Shown: one piece after another, positions 15,646-24,811 of the stretch
Numbering within the stretch: the stretch's first letter is position 1
How the letters are laid out: every line of letters begins with the position of its first letter
NCBI GenBank assembly: GCA_937951975.1
Contig: CALGAJ010000221.1
Coordinates: 1 to 29,489 of the forward strand
DNA from: an uncultured Desulfotignum sp.
GTDB lineage: Bacteria; Desulfobacterota; Desulfobacteria; Desulfobacterales; Desulfobacteraceae
Direction of reading: 5' to 3'
DNA length: 29,489 bases
The notes under the pieces: generated by a model
The model's database searches: none
The model's input: the letters and a program-made list of their open reading frames with translations, nothing else
Told to the model about the DNA's origin: nothing
Translations under genes and position numbers: made by a program

Positions 15646-17110
15646 ACAGATCAATGTACTCCTGGGCACACCGGGAGTGGTTGAAAGCCAGTACACTGTC
15701 GATCATGATCCGGTGGATCTGCTGTTCTCTTGTCTGTTCATCCGTCATGTAAAAATCCATGGCCCGGTCCATGGCCCAGGAAAGTCCCTGGGCGTCATGG
15801 ACATTGAACAGAAATCCGTTTCCGGTGCCTGCCGAAGCATCCAGCTGTGTCACGGTATCGTGCAGTCCGCCGGTGTCAAACACGATGGGCAGGGCCCCAT
15901 AGATGCTTCCCACCATCTGGGGCAGGCCGCAGGGTTCAAATGCCGAGGGCATGAGCACGAAATCAGCTGCGGCAAAGGCCTGGTGGGACAACCCTTCGTT
16001 GAACCCGCAGATGCTGACGCGCCGGCCCAGCCCGTGGAACCGGACGATTTCGTGAAAATGTTTTTCATAGGCCCCGGATGCCACGGACACGATCTGCAGA
16101 CCCTGGTCCCAATACCGGTCCACCATCTGATACATGATTTCAGCCAGTAACTGGCACCCTTTCTGCACCGGATCCAGCCGGGACGGCCAGAAAAACAAAG
16201 GCGCGTTTTCATTTTCTTCCAGATCCAGAATTTTCTGCAGATAGGTTTTATTGGCTGCCTTGAATGGCTTGTGGTTTTTCGGTCCATAATTATACCGGAT
16301 CAAATCATCCACCGCCGGGTTGAATTCCGGCTCCGGTGCGTTGAGAATACCGGTGGCACATCCGGAATAATACTTGTTGGACAATTCGTTTTTCAGGCAG
16401 ACTTCCACAAACGGGTGCCGGTTCTCCACGATTTCCTTTAAAAAAGTAGGACTTACCGTGTTTACATAATGGGCCGCAAACACGCCTGAAGAAAGAAAAT
16501 CCACCCGGTTCCATCCCCGGCTTTCTTCATAGTTTTCCGGCGGCTTCTTAAAATACAGCCACTGCCAGAATGAGGCCGCATCAATCCCCCGGTCCTCGAT
16601 TTCCGCCAAAGTGGAGGTCATGGTATGGATATTGTGAATCGTGAACAGGCAGGGGATCTCCATTTTCCGGGACATGGCCGGAATCAGGCCGGTCATCCAG
16701 TCATTGCAGTGAATGATGTCCGGCTCCACCCGGGGGATGATGTTGTTGATCACCTCCCGCTGGAATGCCAGAGACACTTTCAGGTCCATATCCGAATATC
16801 CGGAATACACATTGTTCAGATAATAAAAGGCCCGGTCCGCCGCCAGATGGATCCGTTCTTCATCCAGGCGTTTCCGGATCTTGGCCAGCTCCCGGCTGTG
16901 GGTCTTGGTGGTGGCGCCGTCAAAGATGGACCGGTAATCCGGCAGTGCCACATGCACATCACATCCCAAATCGAACAAAGCGGAGATCAGGGCGGCTGAC
17001 ACATCCGCCAGCCCACCGGCCTTGGCGGAATAGTTGAACCGGGTTCCCATATCTTCAGGTAAATAGGTGACTTCAGGCGTCACAATCAGAATTCGGGGTT
17101 TTTGTGCCAT
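15611..17110 (-). CDS. glgA: Glycogen synthase (GT5)
   Basis: This 499-aa protein transfers glucose from a nucleotide sugar, normally ADP-glucose in bacteria, to the growing glucan. The nucleotide-sugar loop KAGGLADVSAAL starts at K30. IIHCNDWMTGLIPA and LFTIHNIHT are typical of the N-terminal Rossmann domain, and FEPCGLPQMVGSIYGALPIVFDTGGLHDTV forms the acceptor/donor motif in the C-terminal domain. GGAGG six bases ahead of ATG 17110 is a strong ribosome binding site. It follows the second phosphorylase by 40 bases and overlaps the branching enzyme gene. No ADP-glucose pyrophosphorylase gene (glgC) is in the window, so the donor must be made elsewhere. Confidence 0.93.
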   Translation of the reverse strand: MAQKPRILIVTPEVTYLPEDMGTRFNYSAKAGGLADVSAALISALFDLGCDVHVALPDYRSIFDGATTKTHSRELAKIRKRLDEERIHLAADRAFYYLNNVYSGYSDMDLKVSLAFQREVINNIIPRVEPDIIHCNDWMTGLIPAMSRKMEIPCLFTIHNIHTMTSTLAEIEDRGIDAASFWQWLYFKKPPENYEESRGWNRVDFLSSGVFAAHYVNTVSPTFLKEIVENRHPFVEVCLKNELSNKYYSGCATGILNAPEPEFNPAVDDLIRYNYGPKNHKPFKAANKTYLQKILDLEENENAPLFFWPSRLDPVQKGCQLLAEIMYQMVDRYWDQGLQIVSVASGAYEKHFHEIVRFHGLGRRVSICGFNEGLSHQAFAAADFVLMPSAFEPCGLPQMVGSIYGALPIVFDTGGLHDTVTQLDASAGTGNGFLFNVHDAQGLSWAMDRAMDFYMTDEQTREQQIHRIMIDSVLAFNHSRCAQEYIDLYEKMLQRPFLV

Positions 17111-17150
17111 TTGCCGCCTCCTGTGGAATCGTTTTTAAGAACTGGATGGG

Positions 17151-19712
17151 TCATTCATCCGGCATCGCCCAGGTAATCAGGCCCGGTGTGTTGCGAAGCA
17201 CGTCATCGCCTCTGGGAATCACCCGGGCGGTATAACCGAAACGACCGGAATCCGCGCACACCACCCGGCACCCGTAAACATGCGCACCCGGCGCAATGGT
17301 GTTCTGCAGTTTCATGGTTTCGGCCCGGCTGTTTTCAAGTTCCCCGGTTCCCAGCAGTCTGCCGTGATAAATCTGGACCTCCACCTCATCCGGGCTCAGT
17401 TCTCCCAGAAATACTTCAAGTACCACACTGAACGTGTCGCCTACGGCAAAATCCTCTGGGGGGTTTATTCGGGGCTTTGACACCCGGATATGCGACCACA
17501 GGGCATTGAGCCGGGATTGTGTCAGGGCCAGATCTTTGGCTTTTTTCCCTGACTCCTGCGTCAGGTCCCGTAAATTTCCAGCAGCGGGAATATAAAACCG
17601 GGATGTGTATTCTCTGACCATCCGGTCGCTGGAAAACTCGGTAATGGCCATTTTCATGGCCTCTTTCATCATCCGGACCCATTTCTGGGGGGGATTCCCC
17701 CGATTCCGGTCATAAAATACCGGAATCAAATCATTTTCCAGCACATTGAACAAGGCCTGGCTTTCCACTTCATCCTGATAATCCGGATCATCGTAATCCG
17801 TGCCGTTTCCGATCCGCCAGCCCCGGGTATCGTCATACCCTTCGCACCACCATCCATCCAGAATGGACAGATTCAGGCCGCCGTTGGCAGCCGCCTTCAT
17901 CCCGGAAGTGCCGCAGGCTTCATAGGGGCGTCTCGGGGTGTTGAGCCACACATCACATCCCTGGACCATATACCGGGCGATATTGATATCATAGTTTTCA
18001 AGAAAAACGATCCGGTGACGCACGGCCGGCTGCCGGGCGAATTCAACAATCCGTCTGATCAGGTCTTTGCCTTCGTTGTCATTGGGATGGGCTTTTCCGG
18101 CAAACACCAGCTGGACCGGGTGGTCGGCACTGGTGATCAGCCGGGTCAGCCGCTGGGGATCCCTGAGCAGCAGCCCGGCCCGTTTGTAGGTAGCGAACCG
18201 CCTGGCAAAACAGATGGTCAGCACCCGGTGGTCCAGCGCGGTGGCGACTTCATCCAGAAGGGTTCTGGCGGCATTGCGCCTTTCATGCTGATCCATCAGA
18301 AGCTGCCGGCATTTTCGGATCAGATTGGACCGGTCCATTTCATGGACATGCCACAGATCGGCATCATCGATGTTGTCAATGCGGGAAACCAGAGCCGGCT
18401 CCGACTGCCGTTCAATCCAGTCTGAAGCCAGATACCGTTCCAGCAGTGCGTTTTTGTGGCGGGAAATATAGGAATTGATATGCACCCCGTTGGTGACATG
18501 GAAAATAGGGATCTCTTCTTTCTGACGACGGGGCCACAATTGCTGCCACATTCGCCGGGCCACCTTTCCGTGAAGCTGACTGACCCCGTTGATGTATCCG
18601 GAAAATGTCACCCCGAAACAGAACATGGAAAATTTTCCGTTTTTCTCATCCCCGGGAACCTCTCCCCAGGACAGCAGTTCTTCCACGGAAATATTGAATT
18701 TTTCCGTGTAAGGGGTGATGTAAGGACGGACCAGATGTCTGTCAAATTCATCATGTCCGGCAGCCACCGGGGTATGGGTGGTGAACACGGTACTGCGGCG
18801 GCAGATCTGGGACGCACTCTGAAAATTCAGGTCATACCGTTCCATGATCTGACAGATCCGTTCCAGCCCGGCAAAGGTACAATGCCCTTCGTTCATGTGA
18901 GAGACCACAGGAAACAGGCCCATGGCTTTGAGGACCCGGGTGCCGCCGATACCCAGCAGTACTTCCTGGGCCACCCGGATATCCCCGTGGCTGGCATACA
19001 ACCGGGAAGTGATATTCCGGATATGTTCCGGATTTTCAGGCAGGTTGGTGTCCAGAAGCAAAAGCCGGACCTTTCCCACTTTAATTTCCCAGACACAGGC
19101 ATGGATGATCCCGTGCGGTCCCGGGATATCGATCACCAGATCTGCGCCGGATGCCTGTGTGACTTTCCGGGTCGGCAGATCAAACACATCGATGATGGGA
19201 TAAGTCTCCTGCTGCCAGCCGTTATGGTCCAGATACTGGCGGAAATAGCCTTCCCGGAATAACAGTCCGATACCGGTCAAAGGAATGCCTAACGCGGAAG
19301 ATGCTTTGAGATGATCCCCCGCAAGCACCCCGAGCCCACCGGCAAAAAATGGCAGGGATTCATGGAGACCGAATTCCATGGAAAAATAGGCCACGGTTTC
19401 ATTGGAGGCAAGGGTCAGATCCGGCACCCGGGATATTTCAGATGACATGGTTTCAAATCGGGTTTTCACCCGGTTCAAATGGCCCAGAAAACTTTCATCC
19501 CGGGAAAGTGCTTCATACCGGTGTGTGGAAATCCGGGCCAGAAACACCACGGGATTTTTTCCCACATTTTCCCACAGCCCCGGATGGATCCGGCGGAACA
19601 GGTCAATGGCGTCATCGTTCCAGCACCACCACAGGTTTCGGGCCAGGTCACCCAGAAATGACAGCGATTCGGGAATGGCCGGATATACTTTATAAATCTG
19701 CATCTCTCTCAT
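17151..19712 (-). CDS. Alpha-glucan phosphorylase with DUF3417-type N-terminus
   Basis: This 853-aa protein belongs to the second phosphorylase type (alpha-glucan family phosphorylase, GT35). The N-terminus has FLGDLARNLWWCWNDDAIDLF, typical of DUF3417, followed by VAYFSMEFGLHESLPFFAGGLGVLAGDHLKASS. The cofactor site is EACGTSGMKAAANGG with K606, followed by LNLSILDGWW. It releases glucose-1-phosphate from alpha-1,4-glucans or maltodextrins. The last 150 or so residues form an extra C-terminal beta domain seen in long members. It starts five bases after the debranching gene stops; AAGGAG lies about 12 bases before ATG 19712, and the second ATG at 19703 is a possible alternative start. The choice between glycogen and maltodextrin as main substrate is open. 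Confidence 0.93.
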   Translation of the reverse strand: MREMQIYKVYPAIPESLSFLGDLARNLWWCWNDDAIDLFRRIHPGLWENVGKNPVVFLARISTHRYEALSRDESFLGHLNRVKTRFETMSSEISRVPDLTLASNETVAYFSMEFGLHESLPFFAGGLGVLAGDHLKASSALGIPLTGIGLLFREGYFRQYLDHNGWQQETYPIIDVFDLPTRKVTQASGADLVIDIPGPHGIIHACVWEIKVGKVRLLLLDTNLPENPEHIRNITSRLYASHGDIRVAQEVLLGIGGTRVLKAMGLFPVVSHMNEGHCTFAGLERICQIMERYDLNFQSASQICRRSTVFTTHTPVAAGHDEFDRHLVRPYITPYTEKFNISVEELLSWGEVPGDEKNGKFSMFCFGVTFSGYINGVSQLHGKVARRMWQQLWPRRQKEEIPIFHVTNGVHINSYISRHKNALLERYLASDWIERQSEPALVSRIDNIDDADLWHVHEMDRSNLIRKCRQLLMDQHERRNAARTLLDEVATALDHRVLTICFARRFATYKRAGLLLRDPQRLTRLITSADHPVQLVFAGKAHPNDNEGKDLIRRIVEFARQPAVRHRIVFLENYDINIARYMVQGCDVWLNTPRRPYEACGTSGMKAAANGGLNLSILDGWWCEGYDDTRGWRIGNGTDYDDPDYQDEVESQALFNVLENDLIPVFYDRNRGNPPQKWVRMMKEAMKMAITEFSSDRMVREYTSRFYIPAAGNLRDLTQESGKKAKDLALTQSRLNALWSHIRVSKPRINPPEDFAVGDTFSVVLEVFLGELSPDEVEVQIYHGRLLGTGELENSRAETMKLQNTIAPGAHVYGCRVVCADSGRFGYTARVIPRGDDVLRNTPGLITWAMPDE

Positions 19713-19717
19713 GAACG

Positions 19718-22700
19718 TCAGGTTCTCCTTGCGGATAATTTATGTATCACCCGGGCGGCTTCACTCACCCCCCAGGCCTGGGCGTCGCATCCCCGGGGCG
19801 TATGGGGGAAATCTCCATCCAGGATCTCGGGGATGTATCCGGCAGCGCCGGTTCTCATCAAATGTTTCATGCTGCCCAGCCATGCCAGGCCGGTGGCATG
19901 GCTGTTTTGTCCAAACACCTTTGCCCAGGCCTCGCAAAATACGGGAAACGGCCAGGTCCAGGCTGTACCGTTATGATAAGCCGGTTTCCTGTTTGTATCT
20001 TCATCTCCCTGATACACCCCGGCATAGGGATGATCCGGATTATTCACCTGTTGTTGTTTATGGACAATCGGTAACGGTACCGCCAGTTTCCGGTCCGCCA
20101 GGCTTCGGATACCGCCGGGCACCAGCAGTTCCATGCAGGTTTCCACGGTTTTCCGGGCCTTTTTCCCGGGTGAAATCACACCCAGGGTGATCAGCAGCAG
20201 CTGATTGGGCCGCAGGGCATCGTCCGGTACGGCCCTGGCCGCCGGCCCCTCCCCATGCAGGCAATCGCTGAAATATCCGGCCGTCTCGTTCCAGAACCAT
20301 GTTTCAACCGATTGTCTGACCTGATCCGCTTTGTGTTTCCATTGGCTGCCCGGATCGATTTTTTCCAGAAACATCAGGGCGTTGTGCCACAGTGCCTGAA
20401 TTTCCACCGGATATCCCCGGCGGGGAGAACCGGCCGGAAAATTGGTGTCCATCCAGGTAAAATGGGACGGGCTGTACAACAAGCGGGTTTCCGGATCCAT
20501 TTCAACCCCTGTCGGGGTGCCGGTTTCAAGGGACCGGGCCATATCCAGAAGCACCCGCCTGAGGGTCCGTCCCCCCAGATCCTGATCCAGAAAACCCGTG
20601 TCCTGTGTTTTCTCCAGTATATCCCGGCAGCAGGCAAAAAACCACAGCGGCGCATCCGACGTTTCAGTGTTTGCGGCATCCCGGCCGCAGATCATGTTGG
20701 GAAGGGTTCCGTTGCGTTCAAACCGGCCGAACAGATGTAAAATGGCCCGGGCTTCGGACAGCCGGCCCAGTTCCACCAGGCTCCGGCAGAAAATCAGGCT
20801 GTCCCTGCCCCAGTCCAGAAACCAGGGATATCCTGCAATCACGCTTTTGTCCTGCCCCCGGTCCACCAGAAAGGCGTCCAATGCCCGAATCAGGGCCTGT
20901 TCCATGGTAAAACCCGATTCAAAGGCCGGGGACGGCCATGCATCCGGTTCCAAAGCCGGTCCATTGTCCACCCGGGTTATCAATTCAGCGGTTTGGCCGC
21001 CGGCACATTCAACGGAAAAATATCCCGGGCTGAACAGGTCGGATTCCGGGTCCAGGCCCCGGGTGGCTTCCAGGGGCCGGTGGACCATGTACTGCCATTC
21101 CGGTTCAGGAACAAACCGGCCGGGCTGCTGAATATCCACAGACAGGGTGTGGCCGTTTGACAGGGAGAAATCGAACCCGGTCTTTCGGGAATGCACTTTC
21201 GCCGGCCAGTCGGTCTCCGGCCCGGTGAATGCCTTGATGGTGTCATGAAAACTGCGGTCTTCCACATCCGGCCGGATGATCAGGGTCACGGGCGCGTCAT
21301 CGGGCAGCATCCGTGAGCGGTTGTTTTTCGTCCCGGGCCGTGAAATGGACAGCCGGACCTGATTGGTGCGGGGTGACAGCATCAGGGTCAGTTCCAGTAC
21401 ATAATATTTTCCTTCGGATGTCGGGACATGGAACCGCCACTGCCCGGCATTGTCATAGGAAAACGTAAAGCGTTGTAAACAGTCTTTGGCCAGCTCCCTG
21501 GAATAACCCTGGAAAATTGCCCAGATGCGGCAACGGGCCAGAGTCATCCACCGGTTCTCAGGCATATGGGGATTCAGGTTCGCCCCCAGAAGACTGTCAT
21601 ACCGGCTGTGCAATTGCCCCCAGTCTCCAGCGGCCCGCATCATGCCGCCGGTCCGGGTAGTGGCCAGCAGTGTGAGTCCGGGATCCGCCGCAATCTTCCG
21701 CCGGGTGAAAGTGGTTTGCACATGCAGGGTGTCAAAGGGCGCCAGGTACAGAAGCGACGCAGTTGCCGTCTGAATTTTATCCGGATGGAACAACCGCAGA
21801 TTCAGGCGGCAGGGTTTATGGATTTTTCTGAACGTTTTGGGCATGAACAAGGCAAAAAAGCCCCCGGTTTTCAGGGGCAGGCCTTCTACGTATCCCAGGG
21901 AGCGCCGATCCGTATCCCGGGCATCCAGAATTTCCGCCCGGAACCCCACCGGACTTTTCACCAGCAGAAAAAATTCCGGCGGCACCATGACCTGACGCTT
22001 CAGGTCTTTGGTGACGTCAAAGAGAACCACCCGGCTTTCCGACGTCTCCGGGAAAAATGAACGGATGAATTCCCGGGGGTCTTCGGACAGTTGCCGGGCC
22101 GCACGATTCAGATCCAGGCCGCTTACATCCGTGTATCCGTCCAGCGCGGTTTTCACCGCCAGAACCCCGGCTTTGAATTTCTGATCCAGCACCTGATCCG
22201 GGACAGGCGCCGGTGCCTGTTCATCCCGACGCAGGTCTGCGGTCAGGGCCTGAACATCGTCCGGATCCGGGGTCAGGGCCATGGCTTCGCCCGGAGCCAA
22301 AGTGATACCGGCCACCAGGCCGTCCTTGAGCAGGGAAACCCGGGTGTCAGTCAACAGGTCCATCCATTCAATCCGGTCGATACCCACATCCGGTTGATGC
22401 CAGAAAACCGGAGACGGCTCTTCACAATCCAGGTTCACCAGAATCAGCAGGCATTTGCCGGTTTCCGGATGATTTCGTAACAGGGCCAGGGCCTGGGTCT
22501 CATTTTTCTGTATCAATGTGAGCCGGGTGGTATGGAAAAAAGTCGGGTGGTTTTTCAAGATCCAGTTGAGCCGGAAAATAAAATCCACCTGATTGTCTTT
22601 GGCCCCCCAGTTCAGGCCGGGAGATTCGTGGACATTGATCTTTTCTTTGGCAAACCATTCCATCCCGTTGGCAAATCCGAAACCACCGCAAACGGAAAAC

Positions 22701-24013
22701 AGGGCGCACAGCGCGGTCCGCATTTTCGCATAGGTGGGGGACACGGACGCCAGCCGGTTGTTGTCATGGGTCTCCGCATAATGAATCATGTGGCCGCAGG
22801 TGTCGGATATATCAACGGCAAAGGGCAGGTACCCGGTGATCTCTTCCCGGGTGTAGTGCTGAAACAGCTCTGAATAGGCCCAGTTGAAATTACCGCGACC
22901 CAGAATCGCCTGGGTGGTTTTCAAGGGACCGCCCAGGCCCTCCAGAAGAAACAGGGTGTCCGGATATTCCTGCCTTACCTTGGCCACCATATATTCCCAG
23001 GCGTCGACAGGTACCATGTACCCGGCATCACACCGGAACCCGTCCACACCCCGGTGGCACCAGAGCAGAAAGATTTCCGCCATATACTGCCACAGATCGG
23101 TGTGGGAATAATCCAGTTTGGTCAGATCGGCCCATACCACCCCCCAGGCGCCCGGGGCCTTGATCCGGCCGTCCTCCCCCCGTACCAGCCATTCCGGGTG
23201 GGTTTCATGGATGGCTGCGGCCCATCCGGTATGATTGATGGCGATATCTAAAATCAGGTATCCGTTGTGATAATGCACGGCATCCACCAGTTCCATGAAC
23301 TGTTCCAGCGGGGTGGCTGCCGGGTCGAACCGGGCCAGAGCCGGGTCCACATCCGTGAAGTTCAGCGCCGCATAAGGGCTTCCGAACCGGCCCATGCGGG
23401 CATAGGTGGTGGGGGTGGGATGAATGGGCAAAAGATGCAGGGCCCGGCACCCCAGTGTGGAAAAAATAAATCCGATCTGGTCCCTCAGATCCCGGAATTT
23501 CCCGGATTCCGGGATCACGGTGAAACCGTTGGCATCCAGGGTTTCCATCAACGGCACCAGGGACCGGTCCAGACCCGGACCCGGTGCGTTTTTTGACGGG
23601 CCGAACTGCCGGACAAAGGCATTGTAGATGATATTGGCACAGCAGGTACCGGCCGGCTCCACGTTTAAAATGCAGTTGTCTCCTTCCGGCCAGATGGGAA
23701 CCGTCTGATTGTCAGGAATAAAAAAGCATTTGGCCTGGAAATGTCCCGTCTGATGCAGTGGCAGCAAAAGGGTGAACGTGACCGCATCCTGCCGGATCAT
23801 CTGGATATCATACCAGCCTTCATCCAGCTTGATCTCATTTTTTTCCACCCGGTCGATGATTTCCTGCCGGGCAATGGCAGCGGTCCCCAGGTTGGTTCGC
23901 ACCCAGGCATTCCCGGCCGCCTTTTTGTTTAAAGTCAGGGTGAACCTGAGACAATCCCCTCTGAACAGCACCCGGGATGTACCGGGTAACGGCGTTTGAG
24001 TGACACTGAGCAT
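19718..24013 (-). CDS. Two-enzyme fusion: GH13 glycosidase plus amylo-alpha-1,6-glucosidase (debranching type)
   Basis: This 1431-aa protein has an N-terminal beta domain (1-150) and a GH13 barrel (about 150-560) with LDIAINHTG, VDGFRCDAGY (D329), FLLEGLGG (E358) and ETHDNNR (D417), so all three catalytic acids are present. About 560-1050 holds beta-rich sequence I cannot assign. From about 1060 a GDE_C/GH133-like alpha-toroid follows, with YPWFLDWGRDSLIFCRSL, GYPVEIQALWHNALMF and HNGTAWTWPFPVFCEAW. The order GH13 then amylo-1,6-glucosidase parallels the eukaryotic-type bifunctional debranching enzyme (4-alpha-glucanotransferase plus 1,6-glucosidase). It therefore probably removes limit-dextrin branches left by the adjacent phosphorylases. 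No signal peptide is seen, so it is cytoplasmic. GAGGAGG precedes ATG 24013. Confidence 0.9.
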   Translation of the reverse strand: MLSVTQTPLPGTSRVLFRGDCLRFTLTLNKKAAGNAWVRTNLGTAAIARQEIIDRVEKNEIKLDEGWYDIQMIRQDAVTFTLLLPLHQTGHFQAKCFFIPDNQTVPIWPEGDNCILNVEPAGTCCANIIYNAFVRQFGPSKNAPGPGLDRSLVPLMETLDANGFTVIPESGKFRDLRDQIGFIFSTLGCRALHLLPIHPTPTTYARMGRFGSPYAALNFTDVDPALARFDPAATPLEQFMELVDAVHYHNGYLILDIAINHTGWAAAIHETHPEWLVRGEDGRIKAPGAWGVVWADLTKLDYSHTDLWQYMAEIFLLWCHRGVDGFRCDAGYMVPVDAWEYMVAKVRQEYPDTLFLLEGLGGPLKTTQAILGRGNFNWAYSELFQHYTREEITGYLPFAVDISDTCGHMIHYAETHDNNRLASVSPTYAKMRTALCALFSVCGGFGFANGMEWFAKEKINVHESPGLNWGAKDNQVDFIFRLNWILKNHPTFFHTTRLTLIQKNETQALALLRNHPETGKCLLILVNLDCEEPSPVFWHQPDVGIDRIEWMDLLTDTRVSLLKDGLVAGITLAPGEAMALTPDPDDVQALTADLRRDEQAPAPVPDQVLDQKFKAGVLAVKTALDGYTDVSGLDLNRAARQLSEDPREFIRSFFPETSESRVVLFDVTKDLKRQVMVPPEFFLLVKSPVGFRAEILDARDTDRRSLGYVEGLPLKTGGFFALFMPKTFRKIHKPCRLNLRLFHPDKIQTATASLLYLAPFDTLHVQTTFTRRKIAADPGLTLLATTRTGGMMRAAGDWGQLHSRYDSLLGANLNPHMPENRWMTLARCRIWAIFQGYSRELAKDCLQRFTFSYDNAGQWRFHVPTSEGKYYVLELTLMLSPRTNQVRLSISRPGTKNNRSRMLPDDAPVTLIIRPDVEDRSFHDTIKAFTGPETDWPAKVHSRKTGFDFSLSNGHTLSVDIQQPGRFVPEPEWQYMVHRPLEATRGLDPESDLFSPGYFSVECAGGQTAELITRVDNGPALEPDAWPSPAFESGFTMEQALIRALDAFLVDRGQDKSVIAGYPWFLDWGRDSLIFCRSLVELGRLSEARAILHLFGRFERNGTLPNMICGRDAANTETSDAPLWFFACCRDILEKTQDTGFLDQDLGGRTLRRVLLDMARSLETGTPTGVEMDPETRLLYSPSHFTWMDTNFPAGSPRRGYPVEIQALWHNALMFLEKIDPGSQWKHKADQVRQSVETWFWNETAGYFSDCLHGEGPAARAVPDDALRPNQLLLITLGVISPGKKARKTVETCMELLVPGGIRSLADRKLAVPLPIVHKQQQVNNPDHPYAGVYQGDEDTNRKPAYHNGTAWTWPFPVFCEAWAKVFGQNSHATGLAWLGSMKHLMRTGAAGYIPEILDGDFPHTPRGCDAQAWGVSEAARVIHKLSARRT

Positions 24014-24123
24014 AAACCTCCTCGGGATCAGAAATTATTGCCGGGTGTTTTATTTCATCTCTTTTCTGCCCGGTTTTTTTCATCCGCCGGACAATGGATG
24101 ATTATATCACAATAAGATCCGGA

Positions 24124-24618
24124 TTAAAGAAACAATTTTCGGTTTTTCCGTATGAGGGTGGTATCGATGGGCAGACGTTGATAGCTGCCGTAAAGACACA
24201 CCCGTTGGCACGGGCGCTGATGCGCGACTTTGAAATGAAATTCCGGGAGCCGGGAATAAAATTCGTCAAACACGTGTGCGTCGGTTTCAAGAGACACCCG
24301 GCAGTGGTCAACCAGGCCGAACAGGCTGACACTGTGATGGATCATCAGATAGAAACAGGCGGCGGAAAGAAACCGGGAATCCTGCGTCTGATACAGCTGA
24401 GGGTAGAATTTTGAAACATACAGCCCTTTGGCGAACCGGTCATGGGACAGGATCAGATTCAAGGAGATCATGGCCCGGGGGTTGCCGGTATGGTACAGAA
24501 AATATTCCACACATGTGTCCTCTCTGAGATAACTCAGTGAAAACCGGCTCATCAGCCGTTTCACCTGCATTCCCATGAAAGAAAGCATCCCCGTTTCCGG
24601 GACCGCTGTATGCATCAT
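24124..24618 (-). CDS. Hypothetical protein heading the glycogen operon
   Basis: I do not recognise this 164-aa protein. ATG 24618 is preceded by GAGAGGTGGG; GTG 24624 and ATG 24615 are alternative starts. It appears to be a soluble mixed alpha/beta protein: CVEYFLYHTGNPRAMISLNL, FAKGLYVSKFYPQLYQTQDS, CFYLMIHHSVSLFGLVDHCR and FHFKVAHQRP are the most structured parts, and it ends GSYQRLPIDTTLIRKNRKLFL. No membrane helix, helix-turn-helix or cofactor motif is evident. It lies 110 bases upstream of the debranching fusion with no clear terminator between, so it is probably co-transcribed and may have a regulatory or binding role in glucan metabolism. It is judged a real gene from its protein-like composition, ribosome binding site and promoter. 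Confidence 0.65.
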   Translation of the reverse strand: MMHTAVPETGMLSFMGMQVKRLMSRFSLSYLREDTCVEYFLYHTGNPRAMISLNLILSHDRFAKGLYVSKFYPQLYQTQDSRFLSAACFYLMIHHSVSLFGLVDHCRVSLETDAHVFDEFYSRLPEFHFKVAHQRPCQRVCLYGSYQRLPIDTTLIRKNRKLFL

Positions 24619-24650
24619 TCCCACCCACCTCTCCAGATTCTGATGAGGAC

Positions 24651-24679
24651 ACTTTATCCCATCCGATTTTTGGGGTCAA
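24651..24679 (-). promoter_or_regulatory. Candidate promoter for the glycogen operon
   Basis: On the minus strand TTGACC (24679-24674) is separated by 17 bases from TAAAGT (24656-24651). This gives a short leader of about 25 bases before ATG 24618. Confidence 0.42.
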
Positions 24680-24714
24680 TGGCGGATAAAATTTTCCGGA
24701 GCCGCAGTTTTTTA

Positions 24715-24743
24715 TTGACATATTCATACTAAAACAGTAGGAA
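24715..24743 (+). promoter_or_regulatory. Candidate promoter for the hmc operon
   Basis: TTGACA at 24715-24720 is a perfect -35. With a 17-base spacer the -10 would be TAGGAA (24738-24743), a poor match. Such a promoter may need an activator or be kept weak. The -10 overlaps the palindrome at 24738-24752. Confidence 0.42.
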
Positions 24744-24752
24744 AAATTCCTA
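24738..24752. promoter_or_regulatory. Palindromic candidate operator at the hmc promoter
   Basis: TAGGAA AAA TTCCTA is a perfect 6-bp inverted repeat around a three-base centre, 60 bases ahead of the hmcA ATG and overlapping the likely -10. A second short repeat, TACT AAAAC AGTA (24727-24739), abuts it. GGAAT/ATTCC half-sites occur in operators of some Rrf2-family repressors, and Rrf-type regulators follow hmcF in Desulfovibrio vulgaris, so such a regulator is possible but unproven here. Confidence 0.4.
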
Positions 24753-24811
24753 TTAAATTGGTTGGTTTATTTTAATGTTTCATCACAAAGGTATTTTTAA
24801 GGATAGTGAAG

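Noticed and set aside
18456..19262. A 268-codon plus-strand frame inside the second phosphorylase
   Set aside because: It is an antisense shadow; the phosphorylase motifs on minus run through the whole stretch.
24208..24226. TTGGCAC-N-TGATGC resembling a sigma-54 promoter on plus
   Set aside because: It lies inside the hypothetical gene and about 590 bases from hmcA; the -12 element is poor.
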